Positions 7,862 to 16,910 of a DNA stretch of 64,000 bases are shown in pieces. The DNA is from FEN-1297 sp964498065. GTDB taxonomy: Bacteria; Bacteroidota; Ignavibacteria; Ignavibacteriales; Ignavibacteriaceae. The translations under genes and the position numbers were made by a program. Location: contig CAZCFZ010000014.1 of the NCBI GenBank assembly GCA_964498065.1, positions 13,208-77,207 of the forward strand, written 5' to 3'. Each line of letters starts with the position of its first letter. The first letter of the stretch is position 1. The notes beneath the pieces were generated by a model. It did not search any database and was not told the origin of the DNA. It worked only from the letters and a program-made list of their open reading frames with translations.

Positions 7862-8611
7862 TTAGAAAATCTCCAGTAATTTCAACGACATAATTAATAT
7901 TGCTATTATTAAAACCGCCTTAATAATCTTATCTCCCTTTTTCACCGATGCTTTTGCCGCCCACCATCCGCCGATTGCATTTCCGGCTGCAAGGCTAATT
8001 CCAAACAACCAGTTTACACATCCGGTAAAAACAAAGATAAGAAGCGCCGGGACAGTATAAACAAGTACAATAAAAACTTTATGCATGTTCACATGAACCA
8101 GATCGAATTTTAGTAAATAATTTAATGCCGCCATTATTATAAACCCAACGCCCACCTGTATAAATCCGCCATAGAAACCAATAAATAACATAGATATAAT
8201 TACCGAAGCGGTAACTTTTTTGTTTGAATTGTTGTCAAAAACAATTTTTGCTTTCGGAATAATCATCGAAATGATTATGCCTATCATCACCACGCCTAAA
8301 ATTTTTTGGAACAATACATCGCTGATCTTCACTGCCAGTACAGCCCCGGTTATGGCCCCAGGAAGTGTAAATAGGGAAAGTTTTAAACTTAGATTAAACT
8401 GCTGATATTTTTCTTTTTTAAATGAATATACCGCAGAAATGTTTTGTATAAAAATTGCAATCCGGTTTGTACCGTTTGCAACTGCCGCATCAAGACCTAA
8501 AAAGATTAGTGTCGGCAATGTTAATGTAGAACCGCCGCCGGCAGTAACATTCATAAATCCGGCAATCAGTCCCACTCCAAATAAAATTAATATTGAAAAT
8601 ATTTCCGGCAT
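7862..8611 (-). CDS. TauE/SafE-family sulfite/organosulfur permease
   Basis: Integral membrane protein of 249 residues with about eight hydrophobic helices in the two-repeat TauE/SafE arrangement. The first repeat has GLIAGFMNVTAGGGSTLTLPTLIFLGL, and the second GFYGGFIQVGVGFIIMAALNYLL. The family exports or imports sulfite, sulfoacetate and other small anions; the substrate cannot be told from sequence. It is transcribed away from the putative replication origin. 240 bases, holding the attenuator, lie between it and hisG, and no terminator is visible after its stop, so some read-through into the his leader is possible. Start ATG at 8611. Confidence 0.88.
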   Translation of the reverse strand: MPEIFSILILFGVGLIAGFMNVTAGGGSTLTLPTLIFLGLDAAVANGTNRIAIFIQNISAVYSFKKEKYQQFNLSLKLSLFTLPGAITGAVLAVKISDVLFQKILGVVMIGIIISMIIPKAKIVFDNNSNKKVTASVIISMLFIGFYGGFIQVGVGFIIMAALNYLLKFDLVHVNMHKVFIVLVYTVPALLIFVFTGCVNWLFGISLAAGNAIGGWWAAKASVKKGDKIIKAVLIIAILIMSLKLLEIF

Positions 8612-8639
8612 TTTTTTATGTTAAAAACAATTATAAATA

Positions 8640-9346
8640 TATTATTAATTATCCTGTAAGCAAACGTCTTTAAGTCTAATTAATAACTTCCTTTCTTTTA
8701 ATTTATTAAAATCTTTGTTTAAAATATTTTTTATGTTGAAATGATGTTGATATGTGCTGTATACGTTGTTGATAATTAATTATGTTTCAACATATTGTTA
8801 AAATAAAAGATTTTGTATGAAGTTTTTCACAATTATGTTTTAAAATATTATCCCTAAATGGTGCGGTATGTTGGTGTTAAAACTTTATCAACAAACCAAC
8901 ATTGTTATTATAATGATTAATTTTTTAAAAATTAATATTAATATTAATAATAAGAATGTTTACTTAATCAAAAACATTTCATGCTAAAGAATTTTTAACA
9001 GTATTTCCAATTGATTATTAAATACTTTTAAGGTAATTTTTGCAGGATGTTAATAGCACATAAATGAATAAGAATAACGGTGGAAATAGTAATCCTAAAA
9101 GAGGATCATTTTTAATTATTCAAACATCTCTCTTAAGAATTTTGAATTAAAATATTTTGGAAATCTCATATATATTAAAATAAAAAGAAGGAATTTTCAG
9201 AGTATTGAGGAATAAAAATTTCAGGGCATAAATGAGACGAAAAAGCTTGATTTTTTTAAAAAATTCTTAACTTTTTATAGGCTCATTTCGTTGAGATTCG
9301 CATGAAAAAATTGTATTTTTAAAAGTTAATTTAGGAGAAAAATTAA
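8640..9346. other. candidate replication origin (oriC-like gene-free region)
   Basis: About 735 bases hold no convincing gene. Two copies of TTATCAACA, one mismatch from the consensus DnaA box, occur in opposite orientation at 8767-8775 (minus) and 8885-8893 (plus). A weaker ATATCAACA is at 8745-8753 (minus). They are followed by a very AT-rich stretch, about 8901-8950, with three exact ATTAAT repeats at 8931-8948, resembling a DNA-unwinding element. Genes on the left run leftward and those on the right (dnaN, recF, gyrB, gyrA) run rightward, as at many origins. dnaA itself is not in the window, which weakens the call. GC skew was not computed. Confidence 0.5.
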
Positions 9347-10456
9347 ATGCAGTTCAGCGTCAACAGCAAGGTTTTAGAAAAGTTATTATCAAAAATAATT
9401 CCTGCGGTACCATCCAGAACACCAATGCCGATTTTAGAAAACTTTCTGTTTGATATTAAGGACGGAGCTTTGAATGTATGCGCTACGGACCTTGAAATTG
9501 CACTCCGTTCTTCATTAAATGTAGCAACGGATGAAAACATTAAAATGGTAATTCCTGCACGGCTGCTTTTCGATATTATACGATCACTGGATGAAACTCA
9601 AATACATTTTGAAACAGAAAGCAATTCAAAGTTAAGATTAACTACGGATAACGGTGTTTATAATATCGGCTTTTCTTCCCCTGAAGATTTCCCTGCAATT
9701 CCAACGGTATCCGAAGAAAAAGAAATAGTTATAGGCGGTAAAGATCTAAAAAGATTGATAGATCAAACATCTTTTGCAATGAGTAAAGAGGATATGCGCC
9801 CTGCTATGACAGGAACCCTGTTTGAATTTACAGAAGACGGTCTGAAGTTTGTTACAACAGACGGACATAGGCTGGTTAGGTTTCTTAATAAAAGCATAAA
9901 AACGGATCTGGTAGAACAATACATTGTTCCCGAAAGAGCAATTTCTGTTCTGACGAAATTATTAGGTGAAACCGATGTAAAAATTCATTTGAGCAAAACG
10001 AATATTTCCTTTCATATCGGAGACCTGGAATTTATATCCAGGTTAATTGGTGAAAAATATCCGTCATATAACAGTGTTATACCTCTTGAAAATGAAAGCT
10101 CAATGAAAGTTAAGACGAACGAATTACTTTCTACAATCAGACGCATGATTTTGTTTTCAACATCAAATTCCAAACAGGTAAAATTTTCAATTACAAAAGA
10201 CAAAATAGAAGTGTCTGCCGAAGATGTTGATCACGGTTCTAATGCAAAAGAAAATATATTCTGCGAATATTCCGGCGAGCCGATGGATATAGGATTTAAT
10301 ACGACATATGTAAATGATATTTTATCTCATATAGAAGGAGATGAAATTATATTTAAGCTTCATTCACCAACCAAAGCGTGTATTATTGAACCGTCTGTTG
10401 ATGTTGAAAATGAAGATTTAATGATGTTGTTGATGCCGGTTCGATTAAACAATTAA
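9347..10456 (+). CDS. dnaN: DNA polymerase III beta subunit (sliding clamp)
   Basis: Forms the ring-shaped dimer that tethers DNA polymerase III to DNA. The 369-residue protein shows the three repeated clamp domains, with typical segments PAVPSRTPMPILENFLFD, ATDLEIALRSSL, FATTDGHRLV-like (KFVTTDGHRLVRF), GEKYPSYNSVIP and the C-terminal MMLLMPVRL end. ATG at 9347 is preceded by TTTAGGAGAAAAATTAA, a good ribosome-binding site. It is the first gene right of the origin-like region and precedes recF by one base, so the two are probably one transcript. Confidence 0.98.
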   Translation: MQFSVNSKVLEKLLSKIIPAVPSRTPMPILENFLFDIKDGALNVCATDLEIALRSSLNVATDENIKMVIPARLLFDIIRSLDETQIHFETESNSKLRLTTDNGVYNIGFSSPEDFPAIPTVSEEKEIVIGGKDLKRLIDQTSFAMSKEDMRPAMTGTLFEFTEDGLKFVTTDGHRLVRFLNKSIKTDLVEQYIVPERAISVLTKLLGETDVKIHLSKTNISFHIGDLEFISRLIGEKYPSYNSVIPLENESSMKVKTNELLSTIRRMILFSTSNSKQVKFSITKDKIEVSAEDVDHGSNAKENIFCEYSGEPMDIGFNTTYVNDILSHIEGDEIIFKLHSPTKACIIEPSVDVENEDLMMLLMPVRLNN

Positions 10457-10457
10457 G

Positions 10458-11570
10458 ATGATATTATCCTCCATTCACTTAAAAAATTTTAGGAGCCACA
10501 AAAATACGCAGTTAAATTTTTCCGATGAGCTTAATTATATTGTAGGCGGGAACGGCCAGGGAAAAACATCGATTTTAGAAGCAATATATTATCTGTGCAC
10601 AACTAAGAGCAACAATTCAAAATCAGATATCGAAGTGGTAAGGTTTAACGAAGAAGAGTTTGAAATTACAGGTCTGTTTAAGAATTTAACAAACGATACG
10701 GTTAGGATATATTATTCTCGAAACGAAAACAAGAAGTACTATTTCCAAAACGGAAAACAGGTTTCTCGTTCTGCCGAAATTATCGGCAAATTTCCCGTAG
10801 TAATTTTAACACCAGCGGATCATACAATAACGCAGGGCTCGCCGGGTGATAGAAGAAAGTTTGTAGATTCCGTAATATCACAAGCAAGCGATACATATCT
10901 AAAAATTTTATTGGATTATAATAAAACTTTAAGGCATCGTTCAACGTTGCTCAATAGATTGAAGGAAACAAAACAACAGGCACTATTGGATGAACTTGAC
11001 GCATGGACCGCAAAGTTGGTTCAGGGCGGTGTTGAAATTATTAAGCATAGAATAAAATTTATTAACGAGTTTAATTCATTCATGAAGGAATCCTATAAGA
11101 TAATTATGGGAAACGATGAGGAACCGAAAATTTATTATTCTTTTCTGGATGAAAGCAGAATCTCAGAGATTGAAATCCATTTTAAAGAGCAGCTATTTAT
11201 GCGTAAAGATGAAGAATTAAGACGTGCATTAAATTTAGTAGGGCCGCATAGGGATGAGTTTGTGTTCACGATTAATGACATGAATCTAAAAAGTTACGGA
11301 TCTCAAGGGCAGCATAAGACTTTTCAAACAGCGCTAAGATTTGCTCAGTTTTTTTATTTAAAAGAACGGACAGACAAAACACCGTTGTTCTTGCTTGATG
11401 ATGTATTTGGAGAGTTGGATGCCAAGCGTTCCGGTAAGATAAGCGAATATTTGAAACAAGTCGGGCAGGCTTTTATTACACTTACTGATTTTACAAATTT
11501 TTCTTTTTTAAATCGCAGCCAGTCGGATTGTATAATAAATTTAAATAACGGTGAAGTTGTATATGCCTAA
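10458..11570 (+). CDS. recF: DNA replication and repair protein RecF
   Basis: SMC-like ATPase that helps load RecA at single-strand gaps and stalled forks. Walker A is GGNGQGKTS at residues 30-38. The ABC signature-like GSQGQHKT is near residue 281, and Walker B is FLLDDVFGELD near residue 312. The N-terminal LHLKNFRSHKN-type strand (IHLKNFRSHKNTQLNF) is classic. At 370 residues it is of normal length. It starts one base after dnaN and its end overlaps the DUF721 gene. Confidence 0.97.
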   Translation: MILSSIHLKNFRSHKNTQLNFSDELNYIVGGNGQGKTSILEAIYYLCTTKSNNSKSDIEVVRFNEEEFEITGLFKNLTNDTVRIYYSRNENKKYYFQNGKQVSRSAEIIGKFPVVILTPADHTITQGSPGDRRKFVDSVISQASDTYLKILLDYNKTLRHRSTLLNRLKETKQQALLDELDAWTAKLVQGGVEIIKHRIKFINEFNSFMKESYKIIMGNDEEPKIYYSFLDESRISEIEIHFKEQLFMRKDEELRRALNLVGPHRDEFVFTINDMNLKSYGSQGQHKTFQTALRFAQFFYLKERTDKTPLFLLDDVFGELDAKRSGKISEYLKQVGQAFITLTDFTNFSFLNRSQSDCIINLNNGEVVYA

Positions 11571-11850
11571 CGGGTTTGTAAGTTTATCCGATGCTTTTAA
11601 AAGAGAGCCGGCATTTGAAGGCTTGAGAAAGATTATTAATGAATCGGATGTTGTGGCGGAATTTAAAAAGATTTTTCCCGATTTGGAAAAAATTGCTAAG
11701 GCGGTAAAGGTAGAAAAAAAGGTTTTATATCTTCAAGTTGAAAACCCGGCGTGGAGAAGCGAATTGAAATTTAAAGAGAGTATTTTGGTGGAAAAGGTAA
11801 ATAAATATTTTAAAGACGAACGTATTAGTAAAGTTAAGTTTGTTGCATAA
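11563..11850 (+). CDS. DUF721 / DciA-like protein
   Basis: Small protein of the DUF721 family, whose characterised members (DciA) load or recruit the replicative helicase DnaB in bacteria that lack DnaC/DnaI. It has the family core of an alpha-helical start, then KVEKKVLYLQVENPAWRSELKFKESILVEKVNKYF, with the conserved VENPAWRSEL segment near residues 60-70. I chose ATG at 11563, which gives 95 residues, because GGTGAAG lies about 8 bases upstream. An in-frame GTG at 11551 would add four residues. The gene overlaps the recF end by 8 bases. The dnaN-recF-DUF721-gyrB order supports a replication role; function in this organism is inferred. Confidence 0.88.
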   Translation: MPNGFVSLSDAFKREPAFEGLRKIINESDVVAEFKKIFPDLEKIAKAVKVEKKVLYLQVENPAWRSELKFKESILVEKVNKYFKDERISKVKFVA

Positions 11851-11902
11851 AAATATTTAATTACTTAACGAATTTTAATAAAAAAGGAATTGGATAATTT
11901 AT

Positions 11903-13873
11903 ATGAACAACGGTAAAAATTCAAGCGAATACAGTGCAAAGAATATAAATGTATTAAAAGGTCTGGAAGCAGTTAGAAAAAGACCGGCAATGTATATCGG
12001 GGATGTCAGCACAAGAGGCTTGCATCATCTGGTAAACGAAGTTGTTGATAACAGTATCGACGAAGCTTTGGCCGGATTTGCTGATAATATTATTATAACC
12101 ATAAACAAAGATGAAACGGTTACGGTTGAAGATAACGGTCGTGGTATTCCTGTGGATATGCATCCGGAAGAAAAACGTTCGGCCCTGGAGGTAGTTATGA
12201 CGGTACTTCATGCCGGCGGCAAGTTTGATAAGAATACATATAAAGTTTCAGGCGGATTACATGGTGTAGGTGTGTCGGTTGTTAATGCGTTGTCTGAATG
12301 GTGCAAAGTTGAAGTTAAGAGAAACGGCAAAGTCTATTTTCAAGAATATAAAAGAGGGGTTCCTGTTAAGCCTGTAAAAGAAGTTGGAAAGGCAAAGAAA
12401 AATGAATCCGGAACCAAAACCACATTTATGCCTGATACAGAAATATTCAAAGTAACCAAGTTTAAGTTTGATACAATAGCAGAAAGAATGAGAGAGCTGG
12501 CGTATCTAAATAAAAACATTACAATAAAAATAATAGATGAACGCAACGGCGGGGAAGAAGAAGTATTCCACTTTAAAGGCGGACTGATAGAGTTTGTTAA
12601 ATATCTTGATGAAACCAGAGAGCCGCTCCACAAAACCGTATACATTGAAGGAGAAAAAGATAATACGCCGATAGAAATTGCTTTTCAATACAGTAATACA
12701 TATTCCGAAAATATTTTTTCATATGTAAATAATATAAATACACACGAAGGCGGAACTCACCTTGTGGGTTTTAAGACAGCGTTGACAAGAACCCTGAACA
12801 ACTATGCAGGTAAAAACGGTTTATCAAAAGAGGGCAAAATAAGTTTAACCGGCGATGATTTTAGAGAGGGATTAACTGCTGTTATTTCTGTCAAAGTAGC
12901 AGAGCCTCAATTTGAAGGACAAACAAAGACAAAACTCGGTAACAGCGAAACCAAATCTGCTGTTGAAACCCTTGTCGGTGAGAAACTGGCAGAATTTCTC
13001 GAAGAGAATCCCTCGGTAGGGAAAAAAATAATTGAAAAATGCATGAGAGCTGCAGAAGCAAGAGAAGCGGCAAGAAAAGCGCGCGACCTGGCACGAAGAA
13101 AGAATGCGCTTGATAGTATGAATCTTCCGGGTAAATTAGCCGATTGTTCAATTACCGATCCCGAACATTGTGAAATTTATATTGTTGAAGGTGATTCTGC
13201 AGGCGGTTCGGCGAAACAGGGAAGAGATAGAAGATTTCAAGCAATCCTTCCGTTAAAAGGAAAAATTTTAAATGTTGAAAAAGCGAAGCTCAATAAGATT
13301 CTGGAGAATAATGAAATAAAAGCTATCATTTCTGCAATCGGAGCTGGCCTTGGTGCTGACTTTGACGGCGCTAAAACCAGGTATGGAAAAATAATTCTTA
13401 TGACCGATGCTGATGTTGACGGCAGCCATATAAGAACGTTGCTTCTTACATTTTTTTACAGACATATGCAGGGATTAATTAATGAAGGTAAAGTTTATAT
13501 AGCACAGCCGCCACTGTATAAAATAAAGAAAGGCAAACAAGAGTTTTACGCATTTGATGATAACGAAAGAGATGAAATAATCAAGCGTTTTAAAAGCAAC
13601 GGCAAGAGTGATGCTGATGAGGAATCGGAAGTAGAAGAAGAAGGTTCAGTTAAAGGAGTTGGAATTTCACGATATAAAGGTTTGGGAGAAATGAACCCCG
13701 AACAGCTTTGGGAAACAACGATGAATCCGGAAACAAGAACAGTTCTTCAGGTTACTTTAGAAAGTGCGGCTGCTGCTGATAAAATTTTTGAAACCTTAAT
13801 GGGCGATGCTGTTGAACCCAGAAGAGAATTTATTGAAAAGAATGCCAAATACGTTAGAAACCTTGATGTTTAA
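11903..13873 (+). CDS. gyrB: DNA gyrase subunit B
   Basis: ATPase subunit of gyrase. The GHKL ATPase domain has VVDNSIDEALAG, EDNGRGIPVDMHP and GGLHGVGVSVVNAL. The transducer domain follows. The TOPRIM domain shows YIVEGDSAGGSAKQGRDR, LPLKGKILNVEKA and the metal-binding DADVDGSHIRTLL. The C-terminal tail has SRYKGLGEMNPEQLWETTM. At 656 residues it is the short form without the E. coli-type insertion. An acidic/serine-rich linker (KSDADEESEVEEEGSVKG) sits just before the tail. ATG follows AAAAAGGAATTGG. Gene order places gyrA 54 bases downstream, giving both subunits together. Confidence 0.98.
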   Translation: MNNGKNSSEYSAKNINVLKGLEAVRKRPAMYIGDVSTRGLHHLVNEVVDNSIDEALAGFADNIIITINKDETVTVEDNGRGIPVDMHPEEKRSALEVVMTVLHAGGKFDKNTYKVSGGLHGVGVSVVNALSEWCKVEVKRNGKVYFQEYKRGVPVKPVKEVGKAKKNESGTKTTFMPDTEIFKVTKFKFDTIAERMRELAYLNKNITIKIIDERNGGEEEVFHFKGGLIEFVKYLDETREPLHKTVYIEGEKDNTPIEIAFQYSNTYSENIFSYVNNINTHEGGTHLVGFKTALTRTLNNYAGKNGLSKEGKISLTGDDFREGLTAVISVKVAEPQFEGQTKTKLGNSETKSAVETLVGEKLAEFLEENPSVGKKIIEKCMRAAEAREAARKARDLARRKNALDSMNLPGKLADCSITDPEHCEIYIVEGDSAGGSAKQGRDRRFQAILPLKGKILNVEKAKLNKILENNEIKAIISAIGAGLGADFDGAKTRYGKIILMTDADVDGSHIRTLLLTFFYRHMQGLINEGKVYIAQPPLYKIKKGKQEFYAFDDNERDEIIKRFKSNGKSDADEESEVEEEGSVKGVGISRYKGLGEMNPEQLWETTMNPETRTVLQVTLESAAAADKIFETLMGDAVEPRREFIEKNAKYVRNLDV

Positions 13874-13927
13874 TTATAATATCTGAAAAATTCAAAAACA
13901 TAATTTTTAAATAAAAGACAAAAGATA

Positions 13928-16381
13928 ATGGCAACGATTTTTGAAAAAATAATACCTGTATCATTAGAAGAAGAAATGAAATCCTCTTACATCGATTATT
14001 CCATGTCGGTAATTGTCGCAAGGGCATTACCTGATGTAAGAGACGGCTTAAAACCGGTTCATAGAAGAGTTCTCTTCGGAATGCATGAATTGGGAGTAGC
14101 TTATAACAAGCCTTATAAAAAATCCGCAAGAATAGTCGGAGAAGTTTTAGGAAAGTATCATCCGCATGGAGATACCGCAGTTTATGATACCATGGTCAGA
14201 ATGGTTCAGGAGTTTTCTCTTCGTTATCCTCTTGTAGACGGCCAGGGTAACTTCGGCTCGGTTGACGGCGACTCTCCGGCGGCTATGAGATATACAGAAG
14301 CTAGACTTGCAAGAATTGCTGATGAAATGCTTCGTGACCTCGATAAAAACACAGTGGATTTCGTATCTAACTTTGACGATTCTTTACAGGAGCCGACTGT
14401 TCTTCCGTCTTATCTGCCTAACCTTCTAATTAATGGTTCCAGCGGAATTGCCGTTGGAATGGCGACGAATATTCCCCCGCACAATCTTGGTGAAGTGGTT
14501 GATGGATTAATCGCATTAATCAAAAATCCGGATATCACTTCGGAAAAACTAATGAAATTTATTGTAGCGCCTGACTTTCCCACCGGCGGAATAATTTATG
14601 GTTACGAAGGCGTTAAGGAAGCATACACAACCGGAAGAGGAAGAGTAATTGTAAGAGCCAAGGCAAACATTGAAACATTAAAGAATGGGAGAGAAAATAT
14701 TGTAGTAACCGAGCTGCCGTATCAGGTAAATAAAGCTAACTTAATAGAAAAAATTGCCGACTTAGTTCGTGAAGGAAAATTAAATGATATATCAAACATC
14801 AGGGACGAGTCAGACCGTGATGGAATGAGAATGGTAATTGAACTTAAACGCGACGCTCAGCCTTCAATTGTATTAAACCAATTGTTTAAGCATACTCAAA
14901 TGCAGACTACGTTCGGCGTTATTATGCTTGCTCTTGTTCATGGCGCACCTAAAGTACTTACTTTAAAAGAAACAATGCATCATTTTATAAATCATCGTAT
15001 GGATGTTCTAGTTAGAAGGACAAAATACGAACTTGATGCTGCTGAAAGACGTGCTCACATTTTAGAAGGCTATATAATTGCCCTCGATAATATTGATGCT
15101 GTAATTGAGACGATTAAAAAGTCTAGAGATGTTGAGACGGCTAAGAAAAACTTGATGAAAAAATTCAAGTTGAGCGAAATTCAGGCGAAGGCAATTCTTG
15201 ATATGAGGTTGCAGCGGTTAACAGGCCTTGAAAGAAAGAAAATCGAAGATGAGTATAAAGAGGTAATTAAATTAATTGAAAAGCTAAAAGGCATTCTTAA
15301 CAGCGAAGAGAAAAGATATTTGATTATCAAAGATGAACTTTTAGCGTTAAAAGAAAAATACGGCAACCCAAGAAGAACAGAGATAATTTATAACTACGAA
15401 GAGTTTTCTTTGGAAGATATAATTGCTGAGGAAGATGTCGTAGTAACAATTTCTCATAAGGGCTTTATTAAACGTTTCCCTGTAAGCGGATATAGAAAAC
15501 AAGGACGCGGTGGTAAGGGCGTTACCGGAGCGGGAACTAAAGATGATGATTTTATTGAGCATATGTTTATTGCCTCAACGCATCAATATATATTGTTCTT
15601 TACCGATAGAGGAAAATGTTATTGGCTTAAAGTGCACGAACTTCCTGAAGGAGGAAGAGCTACAAGGGGAAGGTCAATTATTAATTTAATTCAGAAAGAC
15701 AAAGATGAGGAAATAGCCGCTTTCGTTTCAGTAAAAGAATTTAAAGAAGACAGCTATTTAATTATGGCAACAGAACACGGAACAATTAAAAAGACCGTTC
15801 TTTCAGCTTACGGCAACGTTAGAAAAGGTGGAATTAACGCAATTAATGTTGTTAAAGGTGATCGATTAATTGCAGTAAAAATGTCCGACGGTTCAAACGA
15901 CATTGTCCTTGGTACAAGAAACGGATTTGCAATAAGATTTAACGAGAAAGATGTCCGCGATATGGGAAGAACAGCAACCGGAGTAAGAGGAGTTAAATTA
16001 GGAAAAGGAGATAAGGTTGTCGGACTTTTGGTTATAAAAAGAAATGATAACATTTTGGTAGTTACGGAAAACGGCTACGGCAAGCGTTCGGATATAAATG
16101 ATTATAGAATTACTCATCGCGGCGGCAAAGGCGTAATTACGGTTAAGACGAGTGAAAAGGTTGGTAAAATGATTGCAATGATGGAGGTTGTAGACGGCGA
16201 TGAGCTCGTTATAATCTCCAGTAAAGGAATGGTTATTAGACAGGGAGTTAAAGACATAAGGGTAATGGGAAGGAACACTCAAGGTGTTCGCGTAATTAGA
16301 TTAAGTGAAGCCGATAAAATTGCAGATATTGCAAAGGTAGTGCCGGAGGAAGAAAGCGAGAGTATTACCGAAGGGAAATAA
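13928..16381 (+). CDS. gyrA: DNA gyrase subunit A
   Basis: Breakage-reunion subunit of gyrase. It contains YIDYSMSVIVARALPDVRDG near the N-terminus, the quinolone-region KYHPHGDTAVYDT (residues 76-88) and the active-site tyrosine in AAMRYTEARL (Tyr122, the same number as in E. coli). The GyrA box QGRGGKG is near residue 527 at the start of the beta-pinwheel DNA-wrapping domain, which identifies gyrase rather than topoisomerase IV. Threonine occupies the position equal to E. coli Ser83. At 817 residues it is full length. A strong terminator follows at 16410. Confidence 0.97.
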   Translation: MATIFEKIIPVSLEEEMKSSYIDYSMSVIVARALPDVRDGLKPVHRRVLFGMHELGVAYNKPYKKSARIVGEVLGKYHPHGDTAVYDTMVRMVQEFSLRYPLVDGQGNFGSVDGDSPAAMRYTEARLARIADEMLRDLDKNTVDFVSNFDDSLQEPTVLPSYLPNLLINGSSGIAVGMATNIPPHNLGEVVDGLIALIKNPDITSEKLMKFIVAPDFPTGGIIYGYEGVKEAYTTGRGRVIVRAKANIETLKNGRENIVVTELPYQVNKANLIEKIADLVREGKLNDISNIRDESDRDGMRMVIELKRDAQPSIVLNQLFKHTQMQTTFGVIMLALVHGAPKVLTLKETMHHFINHRMDVLVRRTKYELDAAERRAHILEGYIIALDNIDAVIETIKKSRDVETAKKNLMKKFKLSEIQAKAILDMRLQRLTGLERKKIEDEYKEVIKLIEKLKGILNSEEKRYLIIKDELLALKEKYGNPRRTEIIYNYEEFSLEDIIAEEDVVVTISHKGFIKRFPVSGYRKQGRGGKGVTGAGTKDDDFIEHMFIASTHQYILFFTDRGKCYWLKVHELPEGGRATRGRSIINLIQKDKDEEIAAFVSVKEFKEDSYLIMATEHGTIKKTVLSAYGNVRKGGINAINVVKGDRLIAVKMSDGSNDIVLGTRNGFAIRFNEKDVRDMGRTATGVRGVKLGKGDKVVGLLVIKRNDNILVVTENGYGKRSDINDYRITHRGGKGVITVKTSEKVGKMIAMMEVVDGDELVIISSKGMVIRQGVKDIRVMGRNTQGVRVIRLSEADKIADIAKVVPEEESESITEGK

Positions 16382-16409
16382 TATTTTTTGTAAATATACA
16401 TGTTAAAAG

Positions 16410-16438
16410 AGCAGAAGAAATAAACTTCTGCTTTTTTA
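16410..16438 (+). terminator. intrinsic terminator after gyrA
   Basis: AGCAGAAG (16410-16417), a 7-base loop, CTTCTGCT (16425-16432) and then TTTTTA. The perfect 8-bp stem with U-tract lies 29 bases after the gyrA stop and separates it from the next operon. Confidence 0.85.
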
Positions 16439-16475
16439 TTTTTTGCAGGCAGAGTGATTTTTAAATAATATAATC

Positions 16476-16910
16476 ATGAAAATAATTTCAAATGACGGAT
16501 ATGTTTTCAACCAAAGTAAAGAAAAAATCTATAATGTATTCTGTGATTTTAATTCATATAAAAAATGGTGGCCGGGAACCATCGTTTTTGAAGTTATCTT
16601 AAATCTTCCGGAAAAAATTGGCTCCAAAATTAAAATAAAACCGTATGGATTTCTGAGTTTCTTCTGGACAATAACAGAAATATATCCTAATGAAAAAATT
16701 GTTATCAAGTATTGTGAAGGAATATATACCGGGCAGGGTGTTTGGTCATTACAAAGGCAGAAAGAGAAAACATATGTTAATTTTTCCATTGAAATAGAAT
16801 CGAATAATTTAATAATTGAAATAGTCAATAGGCTTTTTAGTATTCAAAGAATTCACAAGAGAATGATGAAGAAAGTATTTTTAAGGCTTTATGAGTATAT
16901 AAGTAAATGA
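16476..16910 (+). CDS. SRPBCC-fold (START/polyketide-cyclase-like) protein
   Basis: A 144-residue protein with the helix-grip pattern. It starts SNDGYVFNQSKEKIYNVFCDFNSYKKWWPG, where FxDFNSYKKWWPG is the typical first helix and loop, continues through beta strands and ends with a long amphipathic helix. SRPBCC proteins bind hydrophobic ligands in a cavity; no catalytic residues are apparent and the ligand is unknown. The stop overlaps the following Mut7-C gene by 4 bases, so the two are translated together and may act together. It follows the gyrA terminator and probably has its own promoter. Confidence 0.72.
   Translation: MKIISNDGYVFNQSKEKIYNVFCDFNSYKKWWPGTIVFEVILNLPEKIGSKIKIKPYGFLSFFWTITEIYPNEKIVIKYCEGIYTGQGVWSLQRQKEKTYVNFSIEIESNNLIIEIVNRLFSIQRIHKRMMKKVFLRLYEYISK

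Noticed and set aside
8640..9346. Short frames in the origin-like gap, for example 28 codons from 9064
   Set aside because: Poor ribosome-binding sites, low-complexity content and no protein-like pattern; the region is better explained as non-coding.
11903..16381. Several open frames on the minus strand across gyrB and gyrA
   Set aside because: They are antisense to strongly conserved gyrase genes and show no motifs.
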